A stretch of 64,000 nucleotides of DNA from the NCBI GenBank assembly GCA_030704615.1, contig CM060733.1, forward strand, positions 34,658,001 to 34,722,000, in the 5' to 3' direction. The stretch comes from Takakia lepidozioides (taxonomy: Eukaryota; Streptophyta; Takakiopsida; Takakiales; Takakiaceae). Shown here in pieces: positions 23,581-34,550 of the stretch. Position 1 is the stretch's first letter; every line of letters starts with the position of its first letter. The position numbers were made by a program, and so were the translations under genes. The notes below the pieces were generated by a model. It was not told where the DNA came from, ran no database searches, and worked only from the letters and a program-made list of their open reading frames with translations.

Positions 23581-26403
23581 TTGAGACAGAAGCGAGCACA
23601 CGAATTTTCTTTTCACCAGGTGAAAATTGCTACCGACAACTTTAGGAGGAAAATTGGAAAAGGAGGTTTTGGCCCAGTGTTCTATGGCAAGCTTCCTCAT
23701 GGACAAGAGGTGGCAGTCAAAAAATTGGACGTCAAGTCTCAACAAGGGATGAAAGAGTTCTTCAATGAGGTTCAATACTGACAGCCCAATGTTTAATGTA
23801 CACTGTATACACTTCACGTATTGCTTGTCTGCTTTTCGGAGTTTTTCGTCGTCATGTAATAGAATCTATGTACTACGCAATACTTCCCAAATTGTGCACA
23901 AACTTTGTAACATATATTTTATATAGCTGAGAAAAGACACACGAAATTACTTCTCATTGACTCAGTTAACTTACTAGTCTCTGCAAACATTCATATCCAG
24001 GACTTAATGCACAGTTTACTCTGGCCAGTTTGGATGCTTACGCTGCTATCGAGCCAATGGTTTTGAATAGCAGCTCTAGGTGATTTTAAAAATTTAACAG
24101 GATTTCCACTGCATCTGTGACCGCATTATGTATCAGGTCGACCTTCTCTCCAGAGCGCGCCACAAAAACCTCGTGTCATTAATTGGGTACTGCCAAGAGA
24201 ACAGCCAGCGAATGTTGATCTATGAGTATCTTCCGATGGGCGACCCGGAAACATCTCTATGGTGTGAATTCTGACTTCCTAAAGGGAATGTATAAAGTCA
24301 TTTCACGCTCGGACGCTAGAGTAGAGTGCAGTACGGCTATACTCAGAGATACATGTATAATATCCCTCCTCCATCGACATGGTGGAAAGTGGTTGATATA
24401 TGTAGATCTATGGCCTTACTTTACTAATCCTACTAATTATTTGAGAGGTAAAAAAAACCTGTTGATCAGGCTTATATTGTATCACTGCAATGCACTAAGG
24501 TTGATCTTTTCTCCTAAAGGATATAATCTAGTTTGTATCTGTAGACCTTCTCAATCTTATAACCACTGGCCGGTCATGGATTCACTGTACCTCTAATGTA
24601 GTACATTGACTAGAGCGTTTAGTATGACCCAGGGCTTACATATTTTCTTGACAACTTCACCCAGTACCCCCATGTGTATATAGACACACATGCAGTACAC
24701 AAGGGTTCATTTTTAAGACAACCTCCCCCACCAATTCTGTGGGTATAATCCACACTCACCTCAAGCACGATGTTAGATTTTTGGTTATATGGTATGATTC
24801 CCATGCTATATAGATTTAGAAACCTGGATCAAACAAGATTTTTAAGACTTAAAAAACCCTCTTTGTTGTCAAATAGGCACAGGTCCAGAAATGCCAATCG
24901 CAAGTGATCAGCCTGCACTTGACTGGAAAACGCGCCTAAATATTGTATTCAATGCAGCACAAGGTAACAATTTTTCGCTTTCATTCTAGACTTCTAACTT
25001 TTTTTCCTGAATGTTGTTTAAATTTCAGATTTCATGGGGCTATACTTGGATTACTCTTTTGTCATTCTATGACACTCGTGTCATAGAATACATACTATAT
25101 AGGCTCATAGAAATGGCTCTGATGTAGTCTAATTGGGCGCACAGGGTTAGAGTATCTGCACACAGGTTGCAGTCCGAACATCATTCACCGTGATGTGAAG
25201 AGCAACAACATTTTGCTTACGAACAAGATGGTAGCTAAAGTTGCTGATTTCGGACTCTCCAAGTTGGCAGAGGAGGGGGTCAGTCACGTATCCACCTTCG
25301 TTAAGGGCACTCTCGGTTACCTCGATCCTGAGTACGTGCATTCCTCGTACATTCCTAACCAACTTATAATACTGTCTAATATATGTCTACTTCAATTTCC
25401 TCAAATGAGCGTCAAATGGGGTTTTGGACGGGTTCTACTGCAGCTTTTTTATCGTGCTATAGACATCTACAGGTCGCCTAGGTCAATGGCTGGTAGATAA
25501 TTAGTAGCTAACTGCTCTCATTAAGCAATATGCAATCCCTTGCATGACATTAAAACTGTAACAGGTATTTCTCAACTTTAAAGTTGACAGGAAAGAGCGA
25601 CGTTTACAGCTTTGGCGTTGTGTTGTTGGAGATTATCTCCGGCCGACCACCTATTAACTACCGGGCTGTCGACTCTAAAGTAATCCTAGTCGATTGGGTA
25701 AGTTAATGCAGTTAATGTAACCTGCCTTTGTTGAGATTCAGCCACTTCATTTGAAGTGTTAAAATGCCCAGCTATACCAGAATGTATGTTTCAATATATT
25801 CATGATTTCATCATTCCATGATTGCGACTCTATTGTCTACTTGCCTTTCCGGTTAGCCATCGATTCCTAGTCAGATTGAGTTCAGTGGTTTGTGACATCT
25901 TGGACTTAGTGGGCCTAGAGGAGACTGAAACGATCTCGCGACAATGATCACCCTTACTTCTCTAGTTTCGGCGTTCGCATACTTTGGCAAGCACTTGTTA
26001 CTCCTTTCGCTCAAACATAAATTCTTGCAAGCAGAATGTATCCTAATCAGGACAGCTTCAAGAGATTGTGGACCCAAAACTGGGTCAAAATTTCAACGTG
26101 ACGGGTATGCGGAAGGTTGTAGAGTTGGCACTAAATAGTTTGGAACCCATAGGCCTCCGCAGGCCAACAATGAGAGAAGTGGTACAGGGTCTAGGGGATG
26201 CAATGGCGTTGGAATATCTTGGGGATCCATCTCCAGAAATGTCTGCCACCTCGTCAAGCTTGTCTGACCCCCATCCAACAGCTGTTGGGAACGGAGAACT
26301 TAGCAGCTTGCAATCCAGTGCAGAATTTTCACAGAGATTACTTCATATGCCCCCGATGATATTCATGAAATCCTTTCGAATCCCAGTGCGAGGTAGATGG
26401 TGA
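23581..26403 (+). other. Kinase-domain exons of the receptor kinase
   Basis: Exons at about 23581-23769 (FSFHQVKIATDNF, glycine loop GKGGFGPV, VAVKKL lysine), 24137-24260 (LLSRARHKNLVSLIGYC, with a frame change near 24235), 24877-24963 (ALDWKTRLNIVFNAAQ), 25145-25331 (HRDVKSNN catalytic loop, [17 protein letters not shown]), 25565-25697 (GKSDVYSFGVVLLEIISGRP) and about 26050-26403 (EIVDPKL, RRPTMREVVQ, stop). All catalytic residues are present, so the enzyme was once active. A small exon between LVDW and EIVDP could not be placed. Confidence 0.82.
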
Positions 26404-26995
26404 TAATATCCTCTTTCTCCATTCTCAGGAATAGGAGTACTCCCAAAGTCAGGAATGGGCTTCTGTAAATTAATGGGTTTGTGACTTTGTGAAGGAGAGG
26501 ATCTTCGAGGGAGCTTCCAAGATATTCTCAACCTTTGCTCACTTCACGGCACACTGGGCAATCTCACAATCGTTCCTCCAGTTTGATATCACCTACACTA
26601 CACTACCGCAGGGAAGGGAGGGTGGGGGCGCCCACAGTGTTAAGTCCACTGTAAGGCGCGACGGTGCACTCCCAAATAAGGATTTTGTTACGTGTCCTTC
26701 TCGGGTCTGAGCTACAAGGACTCACCTACCCAGGTCGAGATCGGAAATTGCTGGGATGGTGGAACGGACAATCATGGTCCATGGATGATCTCTCCTGTGC
26801 AGTTTTTATGGTCCGAAGTCTCAACTTTGTTTGGAGACCAGTTCTATATCATGCTCGGATGCAGTTCCGCAACAAGCTGGTGCACAAATCAGTAAGGCAG
26901 CACTTCAGACTGTACAGGTCCCACACCCAGATTTGATCAAGCCCATGATTGAAGGCCACGCCTAGATACCGATTTCTTCTGCATCCTCTTATGTA

Positions 26996-27430
26996 AAGCC
27001 TCTGAATCTGGCCGAGTAGTCCCTCGATCTATGAAGTACTTTCCAGAACTGTTAGTAGCCCTAAAGATCAGGTTATGCTCTTGTCCCTTGCTGTTCAAGA
27101 GCATATGTGTAGACCCACTACTGACTAGATCGTTATCCAAAGACGGTTAAGTGCTATTGGCTGCTTAGAATGCGAACATAACAATGATCTATAACATCGC
27201 TTGGGAAATTTAGTTGAGAAACTTGACAGTTTGCGCCTGTTCTAATTATAGATCTCTCTAAGAAATCTTGGAGCTGTCCTGAGAAAGAATGTGTCCCAAA
27301 GTGAGTCAAGAAAACGTGGCCCTCCAGTTGAACACCTTGCAGCAGCAGAGCAGCAGCGGCGGCTGAAGCCGTGGGTTAAGGGTGCAGGACCTTCGGGAAC
27401 CTACTCCTGTGTAGGACGTCCGTTCATGGT
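26996..27430. repeat. Second copy of receptor-kinase intron/exon segment
   Basis: Direct repeat of 21897-22395 lying 590 bp beyond the receptor-kinase stop. The copy of the membrane exon start has an in-frame stop and then diverges. The sequence beyond it on the minus strand is the P450 exon, so the duplication edge and the P450 fragment are adjacent. Confidence 0.75.
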
Positions 27431-27499
27431 GACCAAGGGGCTGGAGAGGGGGACCGAGATGGAAACACGGAAGGAATCTGGGAAAAGATGGTGGTGGCA

Positions 27500-27770
27500 T
27501 GGGATGAAGGCTACCTTTCAAAATCTCGTTCACGCAGGTCGAATTTTCAGCCAAGAGGCGCAACGTCATGGAAATGGCGGAGGCAGTGGTCTCGTGGCCA
27601 GCAAACATGAGGACGATGAGGTTGTCTTGGATGGCAGCCTCGGTGAGGAACTGTCCATTCTCGTCCGGCGTCGTCAGGAGCACTGGCAGAAGGTCTTGAT
27701 GTGCGCGCTATGCAAGTTTGTCTTCGAGTTCCTGACACTGTACAGATCATCCATGGTCATAACAATACTT
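27500..27770 (-). pseudogene. Cytochrome P450 exon fragment (I-helix region)
   Basis: On the minus strand the product reads LPVLLTTPDENGQFLTEAA, IQDNLIVLMFAGHETTAS and then ISMTLRLLAENSTCVNEILK. The AGHETT motif is the oxygen-binding I-helix motif of P450 monooxygenases, and the preceding DENG..LT.EAI.DN pattern is the usual lead-in. There is a GT just after NEILK, like an exon end. Upstream of LPVLL a TAG interrupts the expected helix. No haem-binding cysteine region, PERF or N-terminal anchor is found nearby, so this is an isolated exon. The subfamily cannot be settled. Confidence 0.75.
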
Positions 27771-27890
27771 TCAAGAACAGTCCCTGATCTCTTGAAAGAA
27801 AGGAAGACAGCAACTAAGATAACTAAATTCACCCCTGACTGCAAGTACATCTCATAAATATCGGTCATTTGAGTTGCAATATGTAGCAAG

Positions 27891-28271
27891 TGTTGAAATC
27901 GAAGATCTAGTCCCTCATTGACATGTGGACCATGCTAGTCTAATAGTCATAGTCAGCAACTAGGTGGCAGTCCACCGAGCACACACATATGCCAGTCAGT
28001 CACATTTTGAATCTCTAGCTAGTTGGATCTCCGGCACTTAGTAGTACTTGTATTTTTTGGTGGCAGACGATACTTAGTTAGTTTTTATATATGTTCATAG
28101 CGTGGTGTAGTTAAGCTTACAGATGCGTGAGCATCATTGATTTCGATGGATTGCCTTGTAGATTGATAAGCCGCGTACTTCTCAGTGTTTCAATAGTGTT
28201 GGATAGCTTCTTCATAACTTATTGGCTACTTTGCAAACAACTATGAGCAAGCAGTGAAATCAGTATTTTCA
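27891..28271 (+). repeat. 5' LTR of the copia element
   Basis: Begins TGTTGAAATCGAAGATC and ends CAGTATTTTCA. It matches the 3' LTR almost throughout, including TTTTTGGTGGCAGACGATAC and GGTGTAGTTAAGCTTACAG. Confidence 0.9.
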
Positions 28272-28274
28272 AGA

Positions 28275-28288
28275 GGTTATGGACCCAC
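28275..28288 (+). promoter_or_regulatory. Primer-binding site matching the anticodon arm of initiator-Met tRNA
   Basis: GGTTATGGACCCAC lies three bases after the 5' LTR. It is complementary, with one mismatch, to the anticodon-loop region of plant initiator tRNA-Met (GGGCCCAUAACC), not to its 3' end. This is the half-tRNA priming arrangement known from Drosophila copia. Confidence 0.6.
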
Positions 28289-28346
28289 AATCGCTTATTG
28301 TTGTGTGAGAGGTTTTCTTTATGTAGAAGTAAGGGTGATAGAAGAA

Positions 28347-29147
28347 ATGGGGTCAGTGAAGACAGATTCTAAGAACGTGACGAATATTGAGAAGTTCACG
28401 GGAGATAACTTCCAACTATGGAAGTTCCAAATGCAAGTGCTATTCCGAGCAAAGAAGCTTTTAGGTGTTGTTGAGGGAATAGAATTGAGAGAAGAAGCTT
28501 TGGATCAAGATGAGTGGGATGACAAGGATAACTGTGCTTCTTTGTACATCTGCAGGTCGGTAGACAAGAAGCGCATGCAGCAACTCATTGCATGCAAGAC
28601 ATCAGCAGAGATGTGGAGTCGTCTCATCACCATTCATGAGCAGTGCGCAAGCGAAAATATCCATATGCTACAGCAGAAATTTTTTGAATACAAGATGAGT
28701 GATGGTGATGATGTAGCTGAACACATTAGCACCATAGAGTCCATGGCCTGCCAGCTTAACGATCTTGGGGAGGCCACAACAGATCGAGCAGTAATCACCA
28801 AGATTATTTGCAGTTTACCTCCTTCATACCGACACATGATCTCAGCGTGGGACAGTGTTCCGAAAGATGAGCAGACGATCGAGAAACTTACCGTAAGACT
28901 GCTAAAAGAAGAAACCCTGAACAAAGAACGAGGAGCATTTGATGAAGCCAGAGATAAGGCCTTTTTTGTTGGTCGGCCAGGTAATATGAACAACAGCGGA
29001 AGCGGTGATGGTAAGCCAAGATTGACGTATGCTGAACGTCAGGAAAAGAGAAGGAGAATCGAGGAATTGAAGAAACGAACTCATTGCAATGGTTGCGGAA
29101 GAAGAGGACACTGGGAGCGCGAGTGTCCTGATAAGAAGGCAACATAG
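28347..29147 (+). pseudogene. gag: Copia Gag
   Basis: Nucleocapsid-type Gag that would package element RNA. Start chosen at ATG 28347 (MGSVKTDSK), beyond the primer site. FTGDNFQLWKFQMQVLF and AEMWSRLITIHEQ are the usual UBN2/DUF4219-type Gag landmarks. A CCHC zinc knuckle, CNGCGRRGHWEREC, is near the C-terminus. The frame is intact for 267 codons and ends in TAG at 29145-29147; protease follows in the same frame. Copia elements usually have one continuous gag-pol frame, so the stop may be a mutation. Confidence 0.88.
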
Positions 29148-30923
29148 ACAAGTCAAGCAAATCAAGTGGAGAGTATGTCTCCAGAGGTCAATATTAGCAC
29201 TGCATACACTGTTCACGGGGCTCAATCTTCTAGAGTTACCATGGCTCAGAGTAACTGTTGGTATGTTGATGGCGGTGCAAGTGAGCACATGACCGATAAG
29301 AGAGAGTGGTTCAAGAATTTGGAACCAATAGCTAAGGGGAAGTGGCCTGTCGTGGTCGTTAACAATGAGTCTGTGTGGGTTGAGGGAGTTGGGGATATCG
29401 AGATTCTGAGTCTTGTTGGAGATAGGTGGGAGAGAGGAGTGATTACAAAGGCTTTGTATGTCCCTAAGTTGAAAAAGAATCTATTCTCAATCGGACAGGC
29501 AGCAGACAAGGGAATTGTCACTACCTATAACAAAGAAAGTTGCAAATTAATTAGCAATGAGGGACAAGGAAGAATTGTGATAGTAGGTTTGCGTGACAGG
29601 AAACTGTATAAGCTGCAGTTGAAGGTCATTATACCTAAGAATATTGACAAGGGTTTGTTAAGTGGCAAAAATAAGAGCATCGCTTTCTTGAGTGAGTCAA
29701 ACCCTAGCAATCTACATCTCTGGCATTGTCGTTTGGGACATCTAAATCATGCTATGATCAAGAAAATGGAGGCATCACAGAGTGTAGAAGGTCTGAAGAT
29801 AGGCAGTCTGAGTGAGGCATCTACCTTCTGTGAAGGATGTGCCTATGGCAAGAGCCATAGACAAAGCTTTCCTGTCAATGATGAGAGAGTAAAAGCTGAG
29901 AAAGCTGGAGATTTCTTACACACGGATGTGTGTGGACCGATGAAAATAGACTCCATCGAAGGGTCAAGGTATTATGTTGTTTTCAAAGATGATTTCTCAG
30001 GGTACATAATGGTATTCTGCATGAAGAAGAAGTCTGAAATCATAGAGCACTTTCGAAAGGTCCTTAAGCAGACACAACAAGAAACAAAGAACAATGTCAA
30101 GATAGTTCATAGTGACCGAGGGGGAGAGTTTATGAGTTCAGCTTTTAAAGAGCTTTGTGAGAAAAAGGGAATCCGTCATGAGCTGACAGCTCCTTATACA
30201 CCGGAGCAGAACGGTGTTGCCGAGAGAGAAAATAGAACCATCATGGAGTCAACAAGGAGTATGTTGCATATAAGCAATATTGGCCTGGAATTCTGGGCAG
30301 AGGCGGTACTAACGAGTGCTTACATCCTGAATAGAACAGGAACACGGTTACTGGATGGAAAGACGCCGATCGAAGCATGGTCAGGAGCAAGACCATCTGT
30401 TGTTCATTTCAAGATTTTTGGATCAGATGTCTATTCTCACATTCCAAAGCAGATGAGATCCAAACTTGATCCTAAGTGCAAGAAATGTGCATTCATAGGA
30501 TATTGCACCGAGAGCAAAGCATATCGGCTCTGGCACAATGACACTAAGAAGGTAATAATCAGCCGAGATGTTGTGTTTGATGAGGGATCATACACATCTA
30601 CAACACAGTCATTGCAAACTCAAAGTGGAGTCTCCATTATGGATCTGTATGATGATTTTGAGGACTCAGTGGAAGTACCTGAACTAGTGGGAGCAATGTA
30701 GGAAACAGTGGACGCAGAACCAGTGGGAGCAATGCAGGGAACAGTGGATGCAGTTGAGGCAATAGAAGAATTGATGGGAGCTCAAGAAGGACGAATTAAT
30801 GAGCAAGCGGTATATGAACCAGTGGGAGTTCAGCTTGAAGTGGTCCTTGATGGATGTGTGGAGAAACCATATGGGCAAATGACACGATACGAAACTCGAT
30901 CACGACAAGCACCAACGAGGTAG
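29148..30923 (+). pseudogene. pol: Copia protease and integrase
   Basis: In frame with gag after the TAG. Protease: WYVDGGASEHMT, where the active-site triplet is D-G-G instead of the usual D-S/T-G. Integrase: HHCC zinc domain (LWHCRLGHLNHAM ... CEGCAYGKSHR), then catalytic D in HTDVCGP, D in HSDRGGEF and E in PEQNGVAERENRT, and the KKCAFIGY motif near the C-terminus. A TAG at 30699-30701 interrupts a small repeat region (PVGAM..TVDA) and the frame stays open beyond it to 30923. Nearly intact. Confidence 0.88.
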
Positions 30924-30929
30924 AGGTGC

Positions 30930-32460
30930 AGTCTTTTGTTGCAGTAGCGAGTTCATTGGAAGAGCCCCATGATTATTGGATTGCGATCAACTCAGAACAG
31001 AGAGTCGAATGGCAGCAAGCGATGGACAAGGAATTCAACTCTCTCACTCAAAACGAGACATGGTTGCTTACAGAACTACCTCGTGATCGCAAAGCGGTGC
31101 AATGTAAATGGGTTTTCAAACTAAAAACAAAATCAAATGGAACAGTTGAGAGATACAAGGCACGATTAGTTGCCAAGGGATTCTCACAGCAGTATGGTAT
31201 CGACTACGCAGAAACATTTTCTCCTGTAGCCAAGTATGACTCCATTCGCACCATTCTTGCCATTGCAGCATCTGAGGATATGAATATCATGCAATTTGAT
31301 ATTAAAACCGCATTTCTCTATGGAGAACTCGAAGAAGAGATCTACATGATCCAGCCGCCGGGCTTCATAGCACCAGGCACAGAGCACCTGGTATGCAATT
31401 TGAAAAAATGTCTGTATGGACTGAAGCAGGCTTCACGAGTTTGGAATGCGAAGTTTGACAATTTTCTGTTTAGGTACAATTTGGTATCAAGTGCGGCAGA
31501 TCCTTGCATTTACTACAGTAAGGAGAAGCCCAAAATCATCACATCTCTTTTCATGGATGATGGACTGGCCTGTTGCGTTGGTCAGCAAGGCTTGACAACA
31601 TGTTTGAATACATGGGTAAGGAATTTGAAACCAAAGTGGGAGAGGCAGACTGTTATGTTGGTTTGCGAATTAAAATAGATCGGCAACGCAGGACTATTTC
31701 AATCGATCAGCAAGTCTACATTGAGAAGATGATCACGAAGTATGGTTTCGATAATGCAATGGCAGTGACGACTCTTGCTGACCCTAATACTCAAATGAGT
31801 TTCTACTCTCTTTCAGGTGACTCAGAGAAAGAAGAAAAGGAAAACATCATGGATTACCAATTTCCATATCAGGAAATGGTTGGGAGCTTGATGTTTGCAA
31901 GCATCGGGAGTCGTCCTGACATCTCATATGCAGTAAGTACAGTGGCGAAATACGCATCAAGACACATACATGTGCACTGCAACGCTGTGAAACGGATCAT
32001 GAAATACTTGAAGGGAACATCTCATTTTGTTCTGACCTACAATGGGAAGCAAGACACAAATCTGCTCACAGGATTTTGCGACGCAGATTATGCTGGTGAC
32101 ATAGATGAAAATCCAGATCCGGATGTGTCATTATGTTGAACCAAGGAGCAATTGTTTGGAGCAGTCGGAAACAAGCGTGTACTGCTGGATCGACAACTGA
32201 ATCGGAGTACGTTGCGGCTCACATGGCTACGAGGGAGATTATTTGGTTACGGAGACTCATGGACTCCATTAGACATTCACAGAAGACACCCACCCCACTT
32301 CACAGCGATAACCAGAGTTGCATCAGACTGGTTCACAATCCAGAGTACCATCGTTGAACAAAGCACATAGACGTTCAGTACCATGTCATTCGCGAGGACC
32401 AGGCGAAGGGAGAAATTGATATTCAGTATGTTCACACGAACGATTAGATTGCCGATATTT
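30930..32460 (+). pseudogene. pol: Copia reverse transcriptase and RNase H
   Basis: RT begins with WQQAMDKEFNSL and KWVFKLKTKSNG, then YKARLVAKGFSQ, FDIKTAFLYGELEEEIYM, KCLYGLKQASRVW and LFMDDGL, where the copia YVDD box reads FMDD. A frameshift near 31590 moves to a frame with YVGLRIKID and GSLMFASIGSRPDISYAV. RNase H follows with GFCDADYAGD and, after another frameshift near 32135, WSSRKQ and STTESEY. The end, with DIFTKAL, is near 32460. Inactive. Confidence 0.88.
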
Positions 32461-32585
32461 TTACGAAGGCTCTTGGTCAGACAAGTTCTTTCGTTTTCGC
32501 TCCATGCTTGGGTTGCATTCCCCAGCAAGCAATCTCTGTGCAAACGATCTTTGAAGCATGCATACAATGTCGGACTGAGTGGGAG

Positions 32586-32972
32586 TGTTGAAATCGAAGA
32601 TCCAGTCCGTCATTGACATCTGGACCATGTTGGTCGAATAGTCATAGTCAACAACTAGGTGGCAGTCCACCGAGCAGTCACAATCACAGATGCCAGTCAG
32701 TCACATTTTGAATCTCTAGCTAGTTGGATCTCCCGCACTTAGTAGTACTTGTATTTTTTGGTGGCAGACGATACTTAGTTAGTTTTTATGTATGTTCATA
32801 GCGTGGTGTAGTTAAGCTTACAGATGCGTGAGCATCATTGATTTCGATGGATTGCCTTGTAGATTGATAAGCCGCGTACTTCTCAGTGTTTCAATAGTGT
32901 TGGATAGCTTCTTCATAACTTACTGGCTACTCTGTAAACAGCTATGAGCAAGCAGTGAAATCAGTATTTTCA
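32586..32972 (+). repeat. 3' LTR of the copia element
   Basis: Preceded by a short purine stretch, GAGTGGGAG, that serves as polypurine tract. Begins TGTTGAAATCGAAGATCC and ends GTATTTTCA. Divergence from the 5' LTR is low (about 3 percent by eye). Confidence 0.9.
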
Positions 32973-33151
32973 AGATTGTCATTGTTTTTGGTAGAATTGG
33001 CATGATACAAGAAAAGAAAACGTGTTGTAGTAAGCGGAGGCTGATCCAGGTTGAAAAGATACATCACATGATTTTTGGTAGGAACAGCTGGAGCAACCAC
33101 AGTTCGGTCTTTCAAGATCACTTGCAGCTTTGGCTCAGCTACGATTCCCAT
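32973..33151 (-). pseudogene. BAHD acyltransferase first exon, truncated by the copia element
   Basis: Minus-strand ATG at 33151. The product starts MGIVAEPKLQVILKDRTVV, then APAVPTKNHVMYLFNLDQ and TTTRFLFLYHAN. The spacing of (V)-x-PA-x-PT, a YL-NLDQ segment and a following FLFLY strand is the N-terminal signature of BAHD (HXXXD) acyl-CoA-dependent acyltransferases. The HXXXD and DFGWG motifs are absent; the copia LTR cuts the exon at 32972 and I could not find the remainder across the copia element, where a P450 exon lies instead. The first ~100 bases of the exon are repeated at the far end of the palindrome. Confidence 0.6.
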
Positions 33152-33598
33152 GCTTTCTAGAAGTCTTTTTCCTCCAGAAGGGAAGCGAGTACGTCAATGG
33201 GTCACTGCAAATCGATGTCTAAGATGTTTCGGAAGCTGAGAGCATTCAAATAACCTCAAAACGGAAATTACGAGGTTAGTACTTCGGACCTTCCTCCGTC
33301 CTCGACCCAGTTGCAGATCTTCGGACTTGAACTTTCAGCTGTACAACTTTCTGTCTGTGCCTATCCTCAATATCGTTCTTCCTTGTGTCTCTTGGCAATA
33401 AGCATTCGAGCTATAACGCCCATGAAAACGTGATGAGCTACCGATCTTGCTTCGCCGGAATCTCTTTGTAAACTTTCAAGTCGCCACATCATTTCTCTAT
33501 CAACGCGCGTCCCTGCCATGGCCCATGATTGTTTGGCACTGTACTAATTTACAGCACATGTGATAATTTAGAGTAGTACTTGGGCATTATGACATCCA

Positions 33599-33667
33599 GT
33601 CCATTAGCTCAGTCTGGTAAAGCAGTGACTGTCACCCGGTGATTCTTTTGTTCAAATCCTGCTACCT
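33599..33667 (+). pseudogene. tRNA-like sequence with A-box and B-box
   Basis: TTAGCTCAGTCTGGTAAAGC resembles a polymerase III A-box and TGTTCAAATCC a B-box, with a possible GTC anticodon (CTGTCAC) between. The acceptor and T stems do not pair, so at best it is a degraded tRNA or tRNA-derived repeat. Mirror copy at about 45538-45606. Confidence 0.25.
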
Positions 33668-33853
33668 TGTTGCACCGTGTTTTTTGCTCGCCAAAAAGCT
33701 CATTTTTTAGGGAGGAGCCGTTCCGATTGTTTGAGCAATAAAAACTGCAGTTCCATCGCTTTGGGCAGGCACAACCTCACTGTGGAACTGACTGATGCAG
33801 GGCGAAGGGAGATTGTGCGTCGCAATGGGCATTATCGTATGGAAACAGAGTAT

Positions 33854-34099
33854 CAGTGTTTTTTTTTTTTGGCGAAAAATTGCCAAATGGCGACCTCAAA
33901 ACATTAAAATAGAATATTCTGTCGTAAATTCCCAATTTTTTCATGGATGAAATCGCCAATCTTCTACAAGGGGAAAAAAAACAATGGATGAATTTGCCAA
34001 ATGTGGATGATATAAATGGATGAAAGTACATAGGAGGATGATATAGCTATTTCTTGTAGCCACTCGTGCTATTTTTCAAATTTAAGAAAAAAATCACTG
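33854..34099. mobile_element. hAT-type MITE, copy 1, left arm
   Basis: 246 bp, ends CAGTGTTTTTTTT and AAAAAATCACTG, flanked by perfect 8-bp duplications CAGAGTAT (33846-33853 and 34100-34107). The 8-bp duplication and CAGTG ends fit the hAT superfamily. The inside has GGCGAAAAATTGCC and GTGGATGATATAAATGGATG. No coding capacity. Confidence 0.88.
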
Positions 34100-34550
34100 C
34101 AGAGTATGAGGGTAGGGTTTTATTTATCCCATAAATTCTCCCTCAAAAACAAAACTTTGAAAATGTGTTTCATGATTTTGATCCCACAAGACGTCCTCGA
34201 TGAGTTAAGCATCCAATTGGATGATTATGGGTACAATAGGTCTACTTTATCATCCAAACATACAAGCAAAACAATAAGAAATTAGATAGAAAAACTATCC
34301 ACAAAATGTTTAGGCACACAGACAAATGAACTTTCATCCTTCCTCGATCCCTAATTTGGAGGGAGATATGAATTTTTAAGTTGGGCGGGGGCTGGTTTGA
34401 GCCCTAAATTCATTGAATTGGATGTGGGCTTGAAGTTGGAAAGTCTCCGATCCCCTCAAGCGTAACGGTTGTCACTTGTCAAATGAAAAAGGAAATAAAA
34501 ACACATAAATGTAGAAAATGTGGAAATTAGAAAACAAAAATATGAATAAA

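Larger units (their letters stand above)
17172..26403 (+). pseudogene. Malectin-like LRR receptor kinase, interrupted
   Basis: Multi-exon gene for a plasma-membrane receptor kinase: a signal peptide exon, a malectin-like ectodomain, several single-LRR exons, a transmembrane segment and a Ser/Thr-type kinase domain. The start at ATG 17172 is followed by a hydrophobic core (LSLITVGVGLMIALLLA), with a GT donor after 17297. The next exon is in phase if it begins at 17585 (FISIDCGAS). Exon joins that keep phase include 18127/18492, 19009/19250, 23769/24137, 24963/25145 and 25331/25565. It is broken by frameshifts in the malectin exon, a stop near 17917 and a frame change near 24235. The 3' end is followed by a duplication of its own membrane-exon region. 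Family assignment is firm; loss of function is likely but rests on single-base changes. Confidence 0.8.
27891..32972 (+). mobile_element. Ty1/copia retrotransposon, complete but decayed
   Basis: LTRs of 381 and 387 bp (27891-28271, 32586-32972) bracket gag, protease, integrase, RT and RNase H in copia order. The LTRs start TGTTGAAATCG and end ...TATTTTCA and differ at roughly a dozen places. No convincing 5-bp target duplication: the left flank ends GCAAG and the right flank begins AGATT, although CAAG occurs at both borders if the LTR end is drawn three bases earlier. It sits between a P450 exon and a BAHD exon that do not belong to one gene. Confidence 0.9.

Noticed and set aside
26692-26936. 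Small gene downstream of the receptor kinase
   Set aside because: Two overlapping short frames of 67 and 90 codons look protein-like in places but no family is recognised and no supporting signals are seen.
33599-33667. Functional tRNA-Asp gene
   Set aside because: A-box and B-box resemblance is good, but acceptor and T stems do not pair; listed only as a tRNA-like remnant.
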